A stretch of DNA of 64,000 nt from Streptomyces griseofuscus (GCF_014673495.1 NZ_CP051006.1:1054001-1118000); one strand, 5' to 3'. Positions 18,669 to 27,558 are shown, counted from the first letter of the stretch. The notes: generated by a model not told the origin, from the letters alone. Numbers and translations are program-made.

Positions 18669-18782
18669 ATGGCCGCAGGAAACACCGCTCCTTCGCCCTC
18701 CGCCGGGCTCGGAAGGATCGTCGCCGCCAGTCTCATCGGGACCACCATCGAGTGGTACGACAACTCATTCGATCAAGGCTAG
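18669..18782 (+). pseudogene. Truncated 5' end of an MHS-type MFS transporter gene
   Basis: The 37-codon reading MAAGNTAPSPSAGLGRIVA...IEWYD ends abruptly in NSFDQG and a TAG. It matches the first ~30 codons of the intact transporter gene at 28059 (same IVAASLIGTTIEWYD), and similarity extends ~125 bp upstream through the leader. Nucleotide identity is only around 80% by eye, so it is an old paralogue, not a fresh duplication. The break lies exactly where the accessory island begins. Confidence 0.85.
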
Positions 18783-18814
18783 GACCTGCGGTTATGCCAT
18801 CCCAGCGGCCTCAA

Positions 18815-18823
18815 AGTCAGCAC
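18815..18823 (+). repeat. AGTCAGCAC motif, left island edge
   Basis: One copy of the 9-mer that recurs four times at 27758-27844 on the other side of the island. It lies 33 bp inside the truncated transporter gene. Possibly an integrase arm-type site; inference. Confidence 0.45.
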
Positions 18824-18989
18824 GGGTACTCAACGGTGCTGGGTGGGGCAGCATTCGAGGGATCGGCGCAGCAGCAGGGAGGCCGTATGGTCGACCAGCC
18901 GATCTCACAGACTGTAGCCAACGTCCCGGTTCGCGAGCGACCGTTCCCAGCCGCCGTCGGGAGCGGTATACGAACCAGCGACGCCGAAC

Positions 18990-19204
18990 GTGAGCAGGCC
19001 CCTTGAGATCGCCCACCGGATCGTGGCCACAATCGGCGTCGACCCCGGGGACGGCCAATCCGGCTGCCACTGGGCCGCCGTACGCCACGCCGATCATTAC
19101 TTCACATCCTCGCCACCCTGGTGTGCGAGGACGGCAGCCCCGATGACGTGCGCTCCGGCAAGCGCGCCCAGACCGAATGCCGCCTGATCGAGCACCGCAG
19201 TTCA
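18990..19204 (+). pseudogene. Fragment of a mobilisation relaxase gene
   Basis: The plus strand reads LEIAHRIVATIGVDPGD, then CHWAAVRHADHY, and after a frameshift LVCEDGSPDDVRSGKRAQTE and CRLIEH. The xWxAVRHADxHxHIxATLVxEDG pattern is the N-terminal part of relaxases from Streptomyces integrative elements; here the second His-rich stretch is broken. The rest of the gene is missing. It marks the region as the remains of a mobilisable element. Confidence 0.6.
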
Positions 19205-19930
19205 TCAGGGCCGGCAGGACGGCCGGACGCTGAGCAGCACGGTCCGCAGCACGGGTGTGCCGTCGACAGGTGCCGGGTCCTGCGCTGTTGGTTCGATACC
19301 GCTGGCAGCGATCTTGTCGAGCGTCTCCAGGCCGGCGGCACCGACCGTGCCGAACACCGTGTAGTTCGGCCGCAGCGCGGAGTCGCCGTAGACGACGAAG
19401 AACTGCGAACCGTTCGTGTCCGGACCGGCGTTGGCCATCGCCAGCAAGCCACGCCCGTAAAGGCGACGGACGCCGGTCGGATCGCTCGGTGCCGGCGGCA
19501 GGTCCACCGGCAGCTCGTCCTTGTACTTGTACCCCGGCCCTCCTTCGCCGGTGCCGGTCGGGTCGCCACACTGAAGAACCTTCAACGTCGGATACGCCGT
19601 CAGTCGATGGCACACCGTACGGTCGTAGAACCGGTGCCGCGCCAGGTGCACGAAGCTCTGGACCGTGCACGGCGCCTTCGCCCGGTCCAGACGCAGCGGG
19701 AGCGGGCCCTGGCTGGTCGGGACAGCCATATCGACCGTGCCGTGAATGGGGGTGTGCCACGGGTCGGGCGGCAGGGGAACCGGCCGCGCCGCCGGCTCGT
19801 CCAGGGTCTGGCTGTACTGGCAAGGACCGTGCGTGGTGCGCGGCGGGGCATCGGAAGCGAAGGCGGTGGTGCTGCCCCCGGACACGACCAACGCTGCTGC
19901 CGCCAATGCGGTCATGAGAGTTTGGTTCAT
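19205..19930 (-). CDS. Secreted cyclophilin-type peptidyl-prolyl isomerase
   Basis: A 241-aa protein with a Sec signal peptide (MNQTLMTALAAAALVVSGGS, cleavage near AFA-SD) and a cyclophilin fold: CTVQSFVHLARHRFYDRTVCHRL, LLAMANAGPDTNGSQFFVVYGD and YTVFGTV. It catalyses cis-trans isomerisation of prolyl bonds in exported proteins. Two extra Cys near the core (ITVCHRL-type and QCGDP) are usual for extracytoplasmic forms. The ATG at 19930 has GGAGG 9 bases upstream; the ATG at 19939 is too close to it. It sits inside the decaying island but looks intact. Confidence 0.88.
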   Translation of the reverse strand: MNQTLMTALAAAALVVSGGSTTAFASDAPPRTTHGPCQYSQTLDEPAARPVPLPPDPWHTPIHGTVDMAVPTSQGPLPLRLDRAKAPCTVQSFVHLARHRFYDRTVCHRLTAYPTLKVLQCGDPTGTGEGGPGYKYKDELPVDLPPAPSDPTGVRRLYGRGLLAMANAGPDTNGSQFFVVYGDSALRPNYTVFGTVGAAGLETLDKIAASGIEPTAQDPAPVDGTPVLRTVLLSVRPSCRP

Positions 19931-20044
19931 CCTGCGCATCCTCCAAAAGATCGTCAGATTTCGGAGCGGTCGGAGTCTAAGGCCCGGCCCGGCGGGCGAG
20001 AACCCGTCCGCAAGCCACATCCGCTGGTGCCGACAACAGCCTGC

Positions 20045-20285
20045 GATAGGGCCGCAGCCGAGCAGGCCGCGGACAGCGCAGCAGTCCACCGCGGCAGCCG
20101 CGATGGCCTTCGGCCTCGATGGGGCCGCGGCCGGACAGGCCACGGACAGGACTTCGACCAGGGCCAGTTCGGGTCGTGCACGGGCCTGCGATGGAGCCGC
20201 AGCCGGACAGACCGCGGAAATGTCGGCACCACGCGCCGATGGGTATAGCAGCAGGCCCTGCGATGGGGCCGCAGACAATAAAGCT
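20045..20285. repeat. Degenerate ~72-bp tandem repeat, about 3.3 units
   Basis: A core of ~32 bp beginning GATGGGGCCGCAGCCGGACA recurs at 20045, 20118, 20190 and 20262, spaced 73, 72 and 72 bp. The cores are about 80-85% alike and the ~40 bp between them differ. The last unit is cut after ~15 bp by an AT-rich junction. It lies between the cyclophilin start and a transposase remnant. The layout superficially recalls a CRISPR array, but the repeats are too divergent and no cas genes are present. Confidence 0.6.
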
Positions 20286-20299
20286 TGTTCTTTAACCTT

Positions 20300-20690
20300 T
20301 CAACCGTTGTAGGGCGACAAGTGTCTTCTCGCGCCGGACGGTTTTGCCCACGTCGTACCGGGGTGCCCGTTGTTTGTTCGGGGCGCCTGGAGGTCGCCCG
20401 GGGCCAGCCGGTGGGGTTTCGGTGCCCTGGCGGGGCAGGCATGTGCTGGCGGAGGTTCCGAAACGTCCGGCGAACCCGGGCGGGTGTGAGCCGGTGCAGT
20501 GCGGCCGGCTTCTCCCAGGGAGGCAGGTCGTGAGTGACCGGGCGGGCGAGCCGGAGCTGGATGTTGGCGGCGGTGATCAGCCACGTCCACCGGTCCGCCG
20601 CCTCCGGTTCCCGCAGCCGCGGCCGCGTCCAGCCCAAGGTCTGCTTGAACAGCCTGAACGTGTGCTCCAGGTCGAACGAGGCGGCGGTCA
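20300..20690 (-). pseudogene. C-terminal remnant of a DDE transposase
   Basis: The minus strand reads FDLEHTFRLFKQTLGWTRPR, then EAADRWTWLITAANIQLRLARP, LTPARVRRTFRNLRQHMP and a Gly-rich tail. This is the C-terminal third of a transposase family common in Streptomyces that ends with a basic KTVKRP-type tail. N-terminal parts are missing. It is joined head to head with a second remnant of the same family. Confidence 0.8.
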
Positions 20691-21324
20691 CCACCGTCAC
20701 CGACACCACCAACTACGGCAAGGCCGAAGCCCAGGCGTGAGAACCGAGTCCACCCGCGGCTGACCCACCGCTCGGCCTGGCTGGAGCGCGACGGTGAACT
20801 CCCCGTCGTCGAGGGCACCTTGGTCCGGCTGAAGGTCGAGCACCTCACCAAGGAACGGGAAGCACCGCCGGTATGGCTGTGGTCCTCCAGGACCGACGCC
20901 GCCCCGGCAGACGTGGACCTGTGGTGGCAGGTGTTCCTCAGGAGATTCGATCGTGAGCACACCTTCAGGTTCGGAAAGCAGATCCTCGGCTGGACCACCC
21001 CAAAGGTCCGTACTCCCGAGGCCGCGGACCGGTGGACCTGGCTCGTGGTCATCGCCCACACCCAACCTTGCCTCGCCCGCCCGCTGGCCGCCGACCTCCG
21101 TCGCCCCTGCCCGAACGCTTCACCCCGGCCCGGGTCCGGCGGGGTTCAGGAACATCCGAGCCGACCTGCTCTGTCCGGCCCGTGTTCCCCAACCACGCGG
21201 CGCTGGTCCCAGGACGACCGCCCGGGACCAAGAACCGCCATCCCGCACCCCGCTACGACGTCGGCAAGACCGTCGAACCCCCCGAGACCCTCAAGGCCAT
21301 CGGCAGACCTGGCAGATCCTGGTG
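20686..21324 (+). pseudogene. Second C-terminal remnant of the same transposase family, opposite strand
   Basis: The plus strand reads VTTVTDTTNYGKAEAQA (ending in a stop), HPRLTHRSAWLERDGELPVV, VRLKVEHLTKEREAPPVWLW, FDREHTFRFGKQILGWTTPK, RWTWLVVIAHTQPCLARP and, after a frameshift, PARVRRG and RYDVGKTVEPPETLKAIG. It is related to the minus-strand copy next to it but not identical. At least one stop and two frameshifts inactivate it. Confidence 0.8.
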
Positions 21325-21665
21325 ACTCAAGCAAGGGCGAGCATCGCGCTGAGGTGCGGCTGACAAACACCGCAGCATGTGCAGTCCCGATCAGCCATGC
21401 TCTCTGCCCGCAGGGACTCATGGCCCGCTGAACACCGAGGGGGTAGTTCAGCCGAGAGGAGGTCGCGTGGTTGTCGCCGTTGAAGCCGGCCGTTCTGTCG
21501 CCTGCGAGGGTGGAGGTCCTGCGGCTGCTCGGGCGGAGACCTTGCGCACCCGGTGGCTGTGGACAATTCTTCCTGCCTGGTCGGGCGGTCTGCCGTAACG
21601 CGACGTGCAGCACGATAATGCTACCGACGCACAGTGACGCCAGAGCGTCGTGGGGGAGGAGGGGC
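21325..21665. other. Spacer without recognisable gene
   Basis: 341 bp between the transposase remnant and the aminotransferase gene. Short ORFs exist on both strands but have no family features. The end carries a good ribosome binding site (GGGGAGGAGGGGC) for the aminotransferase. Confidence 0.4.
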
Positions 21666-22886
21666 ATGGGCGACAGACCCGTACTCAACCGGGTGCTGGC
21701 CGGGTTGGGCACGACCGTCTTCGCGGAGATGTCGGCGCTCGCCGCCGCGACCGGAGCGATCAATCCGGGGCAGGGCTTCCCGGACACGGACGGCCCCGCG
21801 GCCGTCGCCGAGGCCGCCGTGCGCGCGATCCGGGAGGGGCGCGGCAACCAGTACCCCCCGAGCGTCGGGATCCCCGAACTCCGCACCGCTGCCGCCGAGC
21901 ACCAGCGGCGGTTCTACAAGCCGGCGTACGACCCGGACACCGAGGTCGTGGTCACCGCCGGGGCGACGGAGGCGCTCGCCGCCGCGCTGCCGGCGCTCCT
22001 GGAGCCCGGCGACGAGGTCATTACCCTCGACCCGGCCTACGATTCCTACTCCGCCTGTCCAGCCAAGGCCGGCGCGGTCCGGGTCCCGGTCGTGCCGCGG
22101 CCGCCCGCCTTCCGGCCCGACCTCGACGCCCTGCGCGACGCCGTCACCCCGCGCACCCGCCTGCTGGTGCTCAACTCCCCGCACAACCCCACCGGCACGG
22201 TCCTCACCGACGAGGAGCTGCGCGCCATCGCCGGCCTCGCCGTCGAGCGCGATCTGCTGGTCGCCTCCGACGAGGTCTACGAGCACCTGGTGTACGACCG
22301 CGTGCGGCACCGGCCGATCGCCGGCCTGCCCGGTAGGCGCGAGCGGACCGTAACCATCTCCTCCGCGGGCAAGTCCTTCTCGTTCACCGGCTGGAAGGCC
22401 GGCTGGGCCACGGGGTCGCCCGAGCTGCTCGCCTCGGTGCGCACCACGAAGCAGTACCTCACGTTGCCGGGGCCGGCCCCTTCCCGTACGCCGCGGCCGA
22501 GGCGCTGCGGCTGCCCGATGCGTACTTCACCGGGCTCCGCGAGGACCTCCAATTCCGCCGTGACCTGCTCTCCGCCGGACTCGCGGCGGCCGGGCTCGAC
22601 GTCCTGCGGCCCGCAGGCGCCTGCTTCGTCAGCATCGACATCAGCGAGGTGGGCGAGGGAGACGGGGTGGCCTTTTGCCGGTCGCTGCCCGCCCGCCGCG
22701 GCGTCGTCGGCGTCCCGCACTCCGTCTTCCACGCCGACCCGGACGCCGGCCGCTCCCTGGTCCGGTTCGCCTTCTGCAAGCAGACCGGCGTACTGGAGGA
22801 AGCGGTGCGCCGGTTCAAGGACCTGCCCCCCCGGCCCGACAAGATCTGCCCCCCACCCGCCCGTTCCCTTCCCCGGCCCCCCGTGA
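21666..22886 (+). pseudogene. PLP-dependent aminotransferase (MtnE-like) with frameshift
   Basis: A fold-type I aminotransferase, placed to convert 2-keto-4-methylthiobutyrate to methionine in the salvage set. It reads well to ~residue 265: INPGQGFPDTDGP, GNQYPPSVGIPELR, NSPHNPTGTV, ASDEVYEHLVYD and the PLP-lysine motif SSAGKSFSFTGWKAGWATG. Near 22465 (TCACGTTGCCGGGG) one base is missing; the protein continues in another frame as GPFPYAAAEALRLPDAYFTG through FVSIDISEVGEGDGVAF to VRRFKDLP. The natural stop is also lost near a run of eight C. It is either a real pseudogene or two homopolymer or assembly errors; raw reads would decide. Confidence 0.75.
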
Positions 22887-22898
22887 CTGAGGAGCAAC

Positions 22899-24632
22899 AT
22901 GTCGGCCCCACCCGTGTCCACCGGCGCGCCGTCCGGCCAGCCGGCCGCCACCACCTCCCTCGCCTGGACGGAGGACGGCATCAGCGTCGTCGACCAGCGC
23001 GCGCTGCCGCAGGAGACCCTCCTGCTACGGCTGAGAACCGTGGACGAGGTGATCGACGCCATCCGCACCCTGGCGGTGCGGGGCGCTCCGGCCATCGGTC
23101 TCGCCGGCGCCCTCGGCGTCGCGCTCTCCGCCCGGCTGCACACCTCGCCCGACGGTTCGGTCGACCGGGCAGCGGTCCGCGCCGACGCCGAGCGGATCGC
23201 CGGCGCGCGGCCCACCGCCGTCAACCTCACCTGGGCCGTCTCCCAGGTGATCGAAGAGCTGCCACAGGGCCCCGACGCGGTGCTCGCGACCGCGCTGCGC
23301 ATGATCGAGGAGGACGTCGCCGCCAACCGGGGCGCCGCCACGACCGCCGCCGACCTGGTGGAGGAGCTGCTGCCGGAGGGCCCGCTGCGGCTGCTGACGC
23401 ACTGCAACACCGGGCGGCTGGCCACCGCGGCGGGCGGTACCGCGCTCGGCACCGTTCTGGAGCTGGCCGCCCGCGGCCGGGTCGCCGAGGTGTTCGTCGA
23501 CGAGACCCGCCCGCTGCTCCAGGGCTCGCGGCTCACCGCCTGGGAACTGGGCGAGGCGGGCGTGCCGTACCGGATCTGCCCCGACTCGGCGGCGGCCGCC
23601 GCGATGGCGCAGTCCATGGTCGACTGCGTCCTGGTGGGCGCCGACCGGATCGCCGCCAACGGTGACACGGCCAACAAGATCGGCACCTACGGTCTCGCCC
23701 TCGCCGCGGCCCGGCACGGCATCCCCTTCATCGTGGTCGCGCCGGAGTCCTCCTGGGACCCCACGCTCGCCGACGGCACCGGCATCGTGGTCGAAGAACG
23801 CGCCGCCGAGGAGGTCACCACGGTCGCCGGGGTCCGGGTGGCCCCGGAGGGCGCCGGTGTCTTCAATCCGGCCTTCGACGTGACCCCGGGGGCGCTGATC
23901 ACCGCCGTCGTCTCGGAGTCCCGGGTGCTGCGGCCCGCCGGACCGGCCGGTGCGGACGTGCGGCCCGGGGCGGCGGCGGGCGCGGAGGCCGAGGCGGGCG
24001 CCGCCCTCTCCGGGCTCTCCCGCGACCTGTACACGCGCGGCTGGCTGCCCGGCACCTCCGGAAACCTCTCCGTCCGGATGCCCGGGCCTGAGCCGCGTGC
24101 GCTGATCACCGGCAGCGGCCTGGACAAGGGGTCGCTGGGCCCCGGAGACTCGGTGCTGGTCGACTCCGGTACCGCGCGCGCCGTACGGCCGGACGGCGCC
24201 CTGCGGCCCTCGGCCGAGACGGCGATCCACACGGCCGTGTACCGGACCACGTCCGCGGGCGCCGTGGTGCACGCCCACCCGCCCTACGCCACCGCCCTCG
24301 CCCGGCTCACCGGCGCCGCCGGACGGACGGCCTGGCTGCCGCTCGACAGCCTGGAACTGCTCAAGGGGCTCGGCCTGCCCGAGCCCGGCCGCACCCGGCT
24401 GCCCGTCTTCGCCAACTGGCCGGACGTGTCCCGGATCGGCGAGGAGGTGGCCGCGTACCTGACCGCGTCCCCGGACGCCCCGCCCGCGCTCCTCATCGCC
24501 GACCACGGCGTCACCGTCTGGGGCCGCGACCTCGCCCAGGCCCGCAACCGGCTGGAGTGCGTCGAGGCCATGTGCCAGTTGCTGCTGCTCACCGGCGAGG
24601 TGCCCGCCGCGGGCCGGGCGGCGGCCGCCTGA
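22899..24632 (+). CDS. Fused methylthioribose-1-P isomerase / methylthioribulose-1-P dehydratase
   Basis: A 577-aa bifunctional methionine-salvage enzyme. Residues ~15-345 are MtnA: TVDEVIDAIRTLAVRGAPAIG, LTHCNTGRLATAAGGTALG, DETRPLLQGSRLTAWEL and GADRIAANGDTANKIGTY. After an Ala/Gly-rich linker (~350-375), residues ~376-575 are MtnB, a class-II aldolase-fold dehydratase: PGTSGNLSVRMPG, the metal-binding HAHPPYATA, LLIADHGVTVWG. It would take 5-methylthioribose-1-P to 2,3-diketomethylthiopentyl-1-P in two steps. GAGGAGCAAC precedes the ATG. MtnA-MtnB fusion occurs in actinobacteria. The gene looks intact. Confidence 0.93.
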   Translation: MSAPPVSTGAPSGQPAATTSLAWTEDGISVVDQRALPQETLLLRLRTVDEVIDAIRTLAVRGAPAIGLAGALGVALSARLHTSPDGSVDRAAVRADAERIAGARPTAVNLTWAVSQVIEELPQGPDAVLATALRMIEEDVAANRGAATTAADLVEELLPEGPLRLLTHCNTGRLATAAGGTALGTVLELAARGRVAEVFVDETRPLLQGSRLTAWELGEAGVPYRICPDSAAAAAMAQSMVDCVLVGADRIAANGDTANKIGTYGLALAAARHGIPFIVVAPESSWDPTLADGTGIVVEERAAEEVTTVAGVRVAPEGAGVFNPAFDVTPGALITAVVSESRVLRPAGPAGADVRPGAAAGAEAEAGAALSGLSRDLYTRGWLPGTSGNLSVRMPGPEPRALITGSGLDKGSLGPGDSVLVDSGTARAVRPDGALRPSAETAIHTAVYRTTSAGAVVHAHPPYATALARLTGAAGRTAWLPLDSLELLKGLGLPEPGRTRLPVFANWPDVSRIGEEVAAYLTASPDAPPALLIADHGVTVWGRDLAQARNRLECVEAMCQLLLLTGEVPAAGRAAAA

Positions 24633-24703
24633 CCGGCCGCCCGCCGCGCACACGAGCCGCCCCTTCCACCCGACACGTCTCCGAGGACTGAGGAAGCCGA
24701 CCC

Positions 24704-25282
24704 ATGACCCTGTTGCAGATCATGCCGGAGGACGCTCCGGACCAGGTGCTGCTGCGCACCACCGACGACGCGCGCATCACCAGTGAACTCGCCGCCCACG
24801 GCGTCAGCCTGCGCCGCTGGGACGTCCGCAGCGACGATACGCCCACACTCGACGACGCGGCCCTCCTCGAGTTGTACCGCGACCGCGTCGACGAGGTGTG
24901 CGCCAAGGACTCCATGAAGCTCGTCGACATCGCCCGGCTGCACCCGGCGCCCACCGAGGAGTGGCGGGAGCGCGCGGCGACGGCCCGCCGGACGTTTCTG
25001 GAGGAGCACCGGCACAGCGAGGACGAGGTCCGCTTCTTCGCCCACGGCCGCGGCATGTTCACGCTGCACCTGGACGCCCGGGTGTTCGCCGTGGTCTGTG
25101 AGGCCGGCGACCTGCTGTCGGTGCCCGCCGGGACGCGGCACTGGTTCGACATGGGCGAGACCCCCGACTTCGCCGCCATCCGCTTCTTCCAAGAGGAGGA
25201 CGGCTGGGTCGGCGACTTCACCGGCACCCCCATCGCCGGCCGCTTCCCCCGCCTGGACGACATCGTGGGATCCGCCGAGTGA
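24704..25282 (+). CDS. mtnD: Acireductone dioxygenase
   Basis: A 192-aa cupin enzyme that oxidises the acireductone of the salvage pathway to 2-keto-4-methylthiobutyrate and formate (Fe form) or to an off-pathway product (Ni form). Metal ligands lie in HRHSEDEVRFFAHGRG (HxHxxxxE) and GTRHWFDMG. FIRFFQEEDGWVGDFTGTPI-like text at the C-terminus (RFFQEEDGW) is family-typical. It overlaps mtnC by 4 bp (GTGA), implying translational coupling. Confidence 0.95.
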   Translation: MTLLQIMPEDAPDQVLLRTTDDARITSELAAHGVSLRRWDVRSDDTPTLDDAALLELYRDRVDEVCAKDSMKLVDIARLHPAPTEEWRERAATARRTFLEEHRHSEDEVRFFAHGRGMFTLHLDARVFAVVCEAGDLLSVPAGTRHWFDMGETPDFAAIRFFQEEDGWVGDFTGTPIAGRFPRLDDIVGSAE

Positions 25283-26055
25283 CCGGCCCGCACACGGAGG
25301 TGGTGGTGCTCGACATCGAGGGCACCACCGGCTCCCTCACGTACGTACGGGACGTCCTCTTCCCCTACGCGCGCCGGGAGTTGGCTGGCTGGTTCACCCG
25401 GCACGCACAGGAGTCCCGGGTGCGGCAGGTGGCCGAGGACGTGCGCACGGAGCTCGACCGGCCCGACCTGGACACCGACGGTGTGGTGGCCGCGCTGGCC
25501 GCTTGGTCGGACGCCGATGTGAAGGCGGCCCCGCTGAAGACCGTGCAGGGCTGGATCTGGGCGGAAGGGTACGCGTCCGGCGCGCTGCACGGCCATGTGT
25601 ACCCGGAGGTCCCCGCCGCGCTGCGCGCCTGGAAGGCGGCCGGGGTGCGCGTGGTCATCTACTCCTCCGGCTCGGCGGCGGCCCAGCTTGACTGGTTCCG
25701 CCACACCGCGTACGGGGATCTGTCTCCGCTGCTCGACGGCTACTTCGACCTTCGGAGCGCCGGCAGCAAGACCGACCCCGCGTCGTACCGGACCCTCGCC
25801 GGGGCCGTCGGCGCGCACCCCGGGCGCCTGCTCTTCCTGAGCGACGTCGCCGCCGAGCTGGACGCCGCCGTGCAGGCCGGCTGGCACGCCGTCGGCGTCC
25901 GCCGGGAGGGCGACCCCCGGGGCCCGGCCGTCCCCCGCCACCGCACCGTGGCCACGCTCGACCCGCTGTTGCCCGGCCCTTCCTCCGCCTCCCGCCCCCA
26001 GGAAACCCCGGCCTCCCCAGAGTCCCCCCAATCCCACGAGGTGTCACCGCCATGA
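25279..26055 (+). CDS. mtnC: Enolase-phosphatase E1
   Basis: A 258-aa HAD-superfamily enzyme that enolises and dephosphorylates 2,3-diketomethylthiopentyl-1-P to the acireductone. Motif I is VVLDIEGTTGSLTYV (Asp nucleophile), followed by VRDVLFPYARREL, VIYSSGSAAAQ (motif II Ser) and FLSDVAAELDAAVQAGWHAVGVRREG (motifs III-IV). The C-terminal ~25 residues are a Pro/Ser-rich tail. It starts with GTG inside the mtnD stop and ends overlapping the mtnP start (ATGA), so mtnD-mtnC-mtnP formed one coupled unit. Confidence 0.95.
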   Translation: MTGPHTEVVVLDIEGTTGSLTYVRDVLFPYARRELAGWFTRHAQESRVRQVAEDVRTELDRPDLDTDGVVAALAAWSDADVKAAPLKTVQGWIWAEGYASGALHGHVYPEVPAALRAWKAAGVRVVIYSSGSAAAQLDWFRHTAYGDLSPLLDGYFDLRSAGSKTDPASYRTLAGAVGAHPGRLLFLSDVAAELDAAVQAGWHAVGVRREGDPRGPAVPRHRTVATLDPLLPGPSSASRPQETPASPESPQSHEVSPP

Positions 26056-26198
26056 GCGCGATCCCCGCACTGTCCGAGCTCGCCGAGATCGGAGTGATCG
26101 GCGGTACCGGCCGGATCAACTCCTGGAGAATGCCGGTGAGTTCGACCTCTACAGTGAGCCGTCCGACAAGCTGACCGTCGGCACCGTGGCCGGCCGCT
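26052..26198 (+). pseudogene. mtnP: 5' stub of methylthioadenosine phosphorylase gene
   Basis: MSAIPALSELAEIGVIGGTG is the exact kind of start found in MtnP. A small deletion and frameshift near 26110 follow, then LLENAGEFDLYSEPSDKLTVGTVAGR in the shifted frame, and then unrelated IS256 sequence. MtnP cleaves 5'-methylthioadenosine to adenine and methylthioribose-1-P, the entry to this pathway. Only about 50 of ~280 codons remain, so this copy is dead. Confidence 0.85.
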
Positions 26199-26407
26199 GG
26201 CCGCCGCGCTGGAGGCCGAAGTCAATGCCTACATGGCCGAGTCGGTTGATGAACGCGACGACAAGGGGCGCCACCTGGTGGTCCGCCACGGCTATCACGA
26301 GCCGAGAAGAGTCACCACCCCGGCCGGAACGGTCGGGGTGAAGGCACCGCGGGTGAACGACGAGCGCGTCGACGAGGCAACGGGCGAGCGCAAGCGGTTC
26401 TCCTCCG
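26199..26407 (+). pseudogene. IS256-family (Mutator) transposase fragment
   Basis: The plus strand reads ALEAEVNAYMAESVDERDDKG, HLVVRHGYHEPRRVTT, VGVKAPRVNDERVDEATGER and KRFSSG, a segment from the N-terminal half of IS256-type transposases. It starts and ends abruptly, fused to mtnP on the left and to an istB scrap on the right. Confidence 0.85.
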
Positions 26408-26533
26408 GTCTTTCATCGCGCGGTCGGCGATGCCGCAGAACTCGTTGCGGACGGACGGAAGCCGCAGCTAGCGGCAGGCGGAGTCGATGGCGGCGTCGGC
26501 GGCCTGCTCGGTCAAGCCTCGCTGGCGGGGCAT
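26408..26533 (-). pseudogene. IstB-like ATPase fragment (IS21 family) with internal stop
   Basis: The minus strand reads MPRQRGLTEQAADAAIDSACR, a TAG, then LRLPSVRNEFCGIADRAMKD. This is the N-terminal part of an IS21-type helper ATPase, cut by the IS256 fragment and carrying an in-frame amber codon. Confidence 0.7.
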
Positions 26534-26595
26534 GGTCACTGCGCTTCTCCCTCACGGTGGCTGCTGCTGGTGCGGCGGCGTCGGAGCAACTGGTC

Positions 26596-27558
26596 CTAGG
26601 TGTGCTGTCCGGAGAGGTTGGTGACGCGGCTGGCTGGTGGATGGCCGCTGATGCCGGTGTGGGGTCGGTGGTAGTTGTACCAGTCGAGCCAGTCGGGAAA
26701 CGCGGCCTGTCGTTCGGCGTCTGAGGTGTAGGGCCGGTGGTAGGCCCATTCCTCGAGCAGGGTGCGGTGGAAGCGTTCGACCTTGCCGTTGGTCTGCGGG
26801 CGCCAGGGCCGGGTCCAGCGGGGGCTGATACCCAGGTCGCGGCAGGTGTCGCGCCAGGTGTTCTTGGTGTAGGCCCAGGCGTTGTCGGTCAGGACGCGTT
26901 CGACGGTCACGCCGCATTCGGCGAACCAGGCGACCGCTCGCCGCAGGAAGCCGGCGCAGGTGGCGGCGGTTTCGTCGGGCAGGTCTTCGGTGTAGGCGAG
27001 GCGGGCGTGGTCGTCCAGGGCGGTGTGCAGGTAGGCGTAGCCGGCTCCGTTGCGGCGGTCCTTGTTCGGGCTGCCGGCCGCCCGGCCGAGGACTTTGTGG
27101 CCGCCGCCGTCGGGGATGCGGCCGAGTTTCTTGACGTCGATGTGGACCAGTTCGCCGGGCCGGGAGCGTTCGTAGCGGCGGATGGGCTCGCCGGTGGCCC
27201 GGTCCGTGGCGGCCAGGGCGGGCAGGCCGTGCCGGGCCAGGATGCGGTGGGCGGTGGAAGCGGCGACACCGGCTCGGGCGGCCAGCCGCACCGGCCCGAT
27301 CCGGTGCTGGCGCCGAAGCCGCACGACTTGCAGCTCGACCGCGGCAGGAGTCTGGCGCGGGCTGTTGTGCGGGCGGCTGGAGCGGTCGTGCATTGCGGCC
27401 TCGCCCAGTTGCCGGTAGCGGTTCGCCCAGCGGGCGGCGGTCGTATGGCTGACCTGGAAGCGTTCCGCGGCCTGCCGCAGCGGCCAGCCGTCGTCCACGA
27501 CACACCGGGCCAGACGCAGCCTGCCGGTCGGAGTCAGCGGGGCATTACGGTGGGACAC
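26596..27558 (-). CDS. IS481-family transposase
   Basis: A 320-aa DDE transposase. The N-terminus has a helix-turn-helix (LARCVVDDGWPLRQAAERFQVS), then a second HTH, and the integrase core starts at RSRPGELVHIDVKKLG (first Asp), with RVLTDNAWAY (second Asp) and QTNGKVERFHRTLLEEWAY (Glu). The GTG at 27558 is preceded by AGGAGG and gives the usual (M)SHRNAPLTPTGR start. The last codons GQHT are followed by TAG, of which the T and A come from the CTAG target duplication, so the element supplies no stop of its own. The frame is complete and may be active. Confidence 0.93.
   Translation of the reverse strand: MSHRNAPLTPTGRLRLARCVVDDGWPLRQAAERFQVSHTTAARWANRYRQLGEAAMHDRSSRPHNSPRQTPAAVELQVVRLRRQHRIGPVRLAARAGVAASTAHRILARHGLPALAATDRATGEPIRRYERSRPGELVHIDVKKLGRIPDGGGHKVLGRAAGSPNKDRRNGAGYAYLHTALDDHARLAYTEDLPDETAATCAGFLRRAVAWFAECGVTVERVLTDNAWAYTKNTWRDTCRDLGISPRWTRPWRPQTNGKVERFHRTLLEEWAYHRPYTSDAERQAAFPDWLDWYNYHRPHTGISGHPPASRVTNLSGQHT

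Noticed and set aside
20045..20285. CRISPR array
   Set aside because: Cores differ by about 15-20%, match no known Streptomyces repeat, and no cas genes are nearby.
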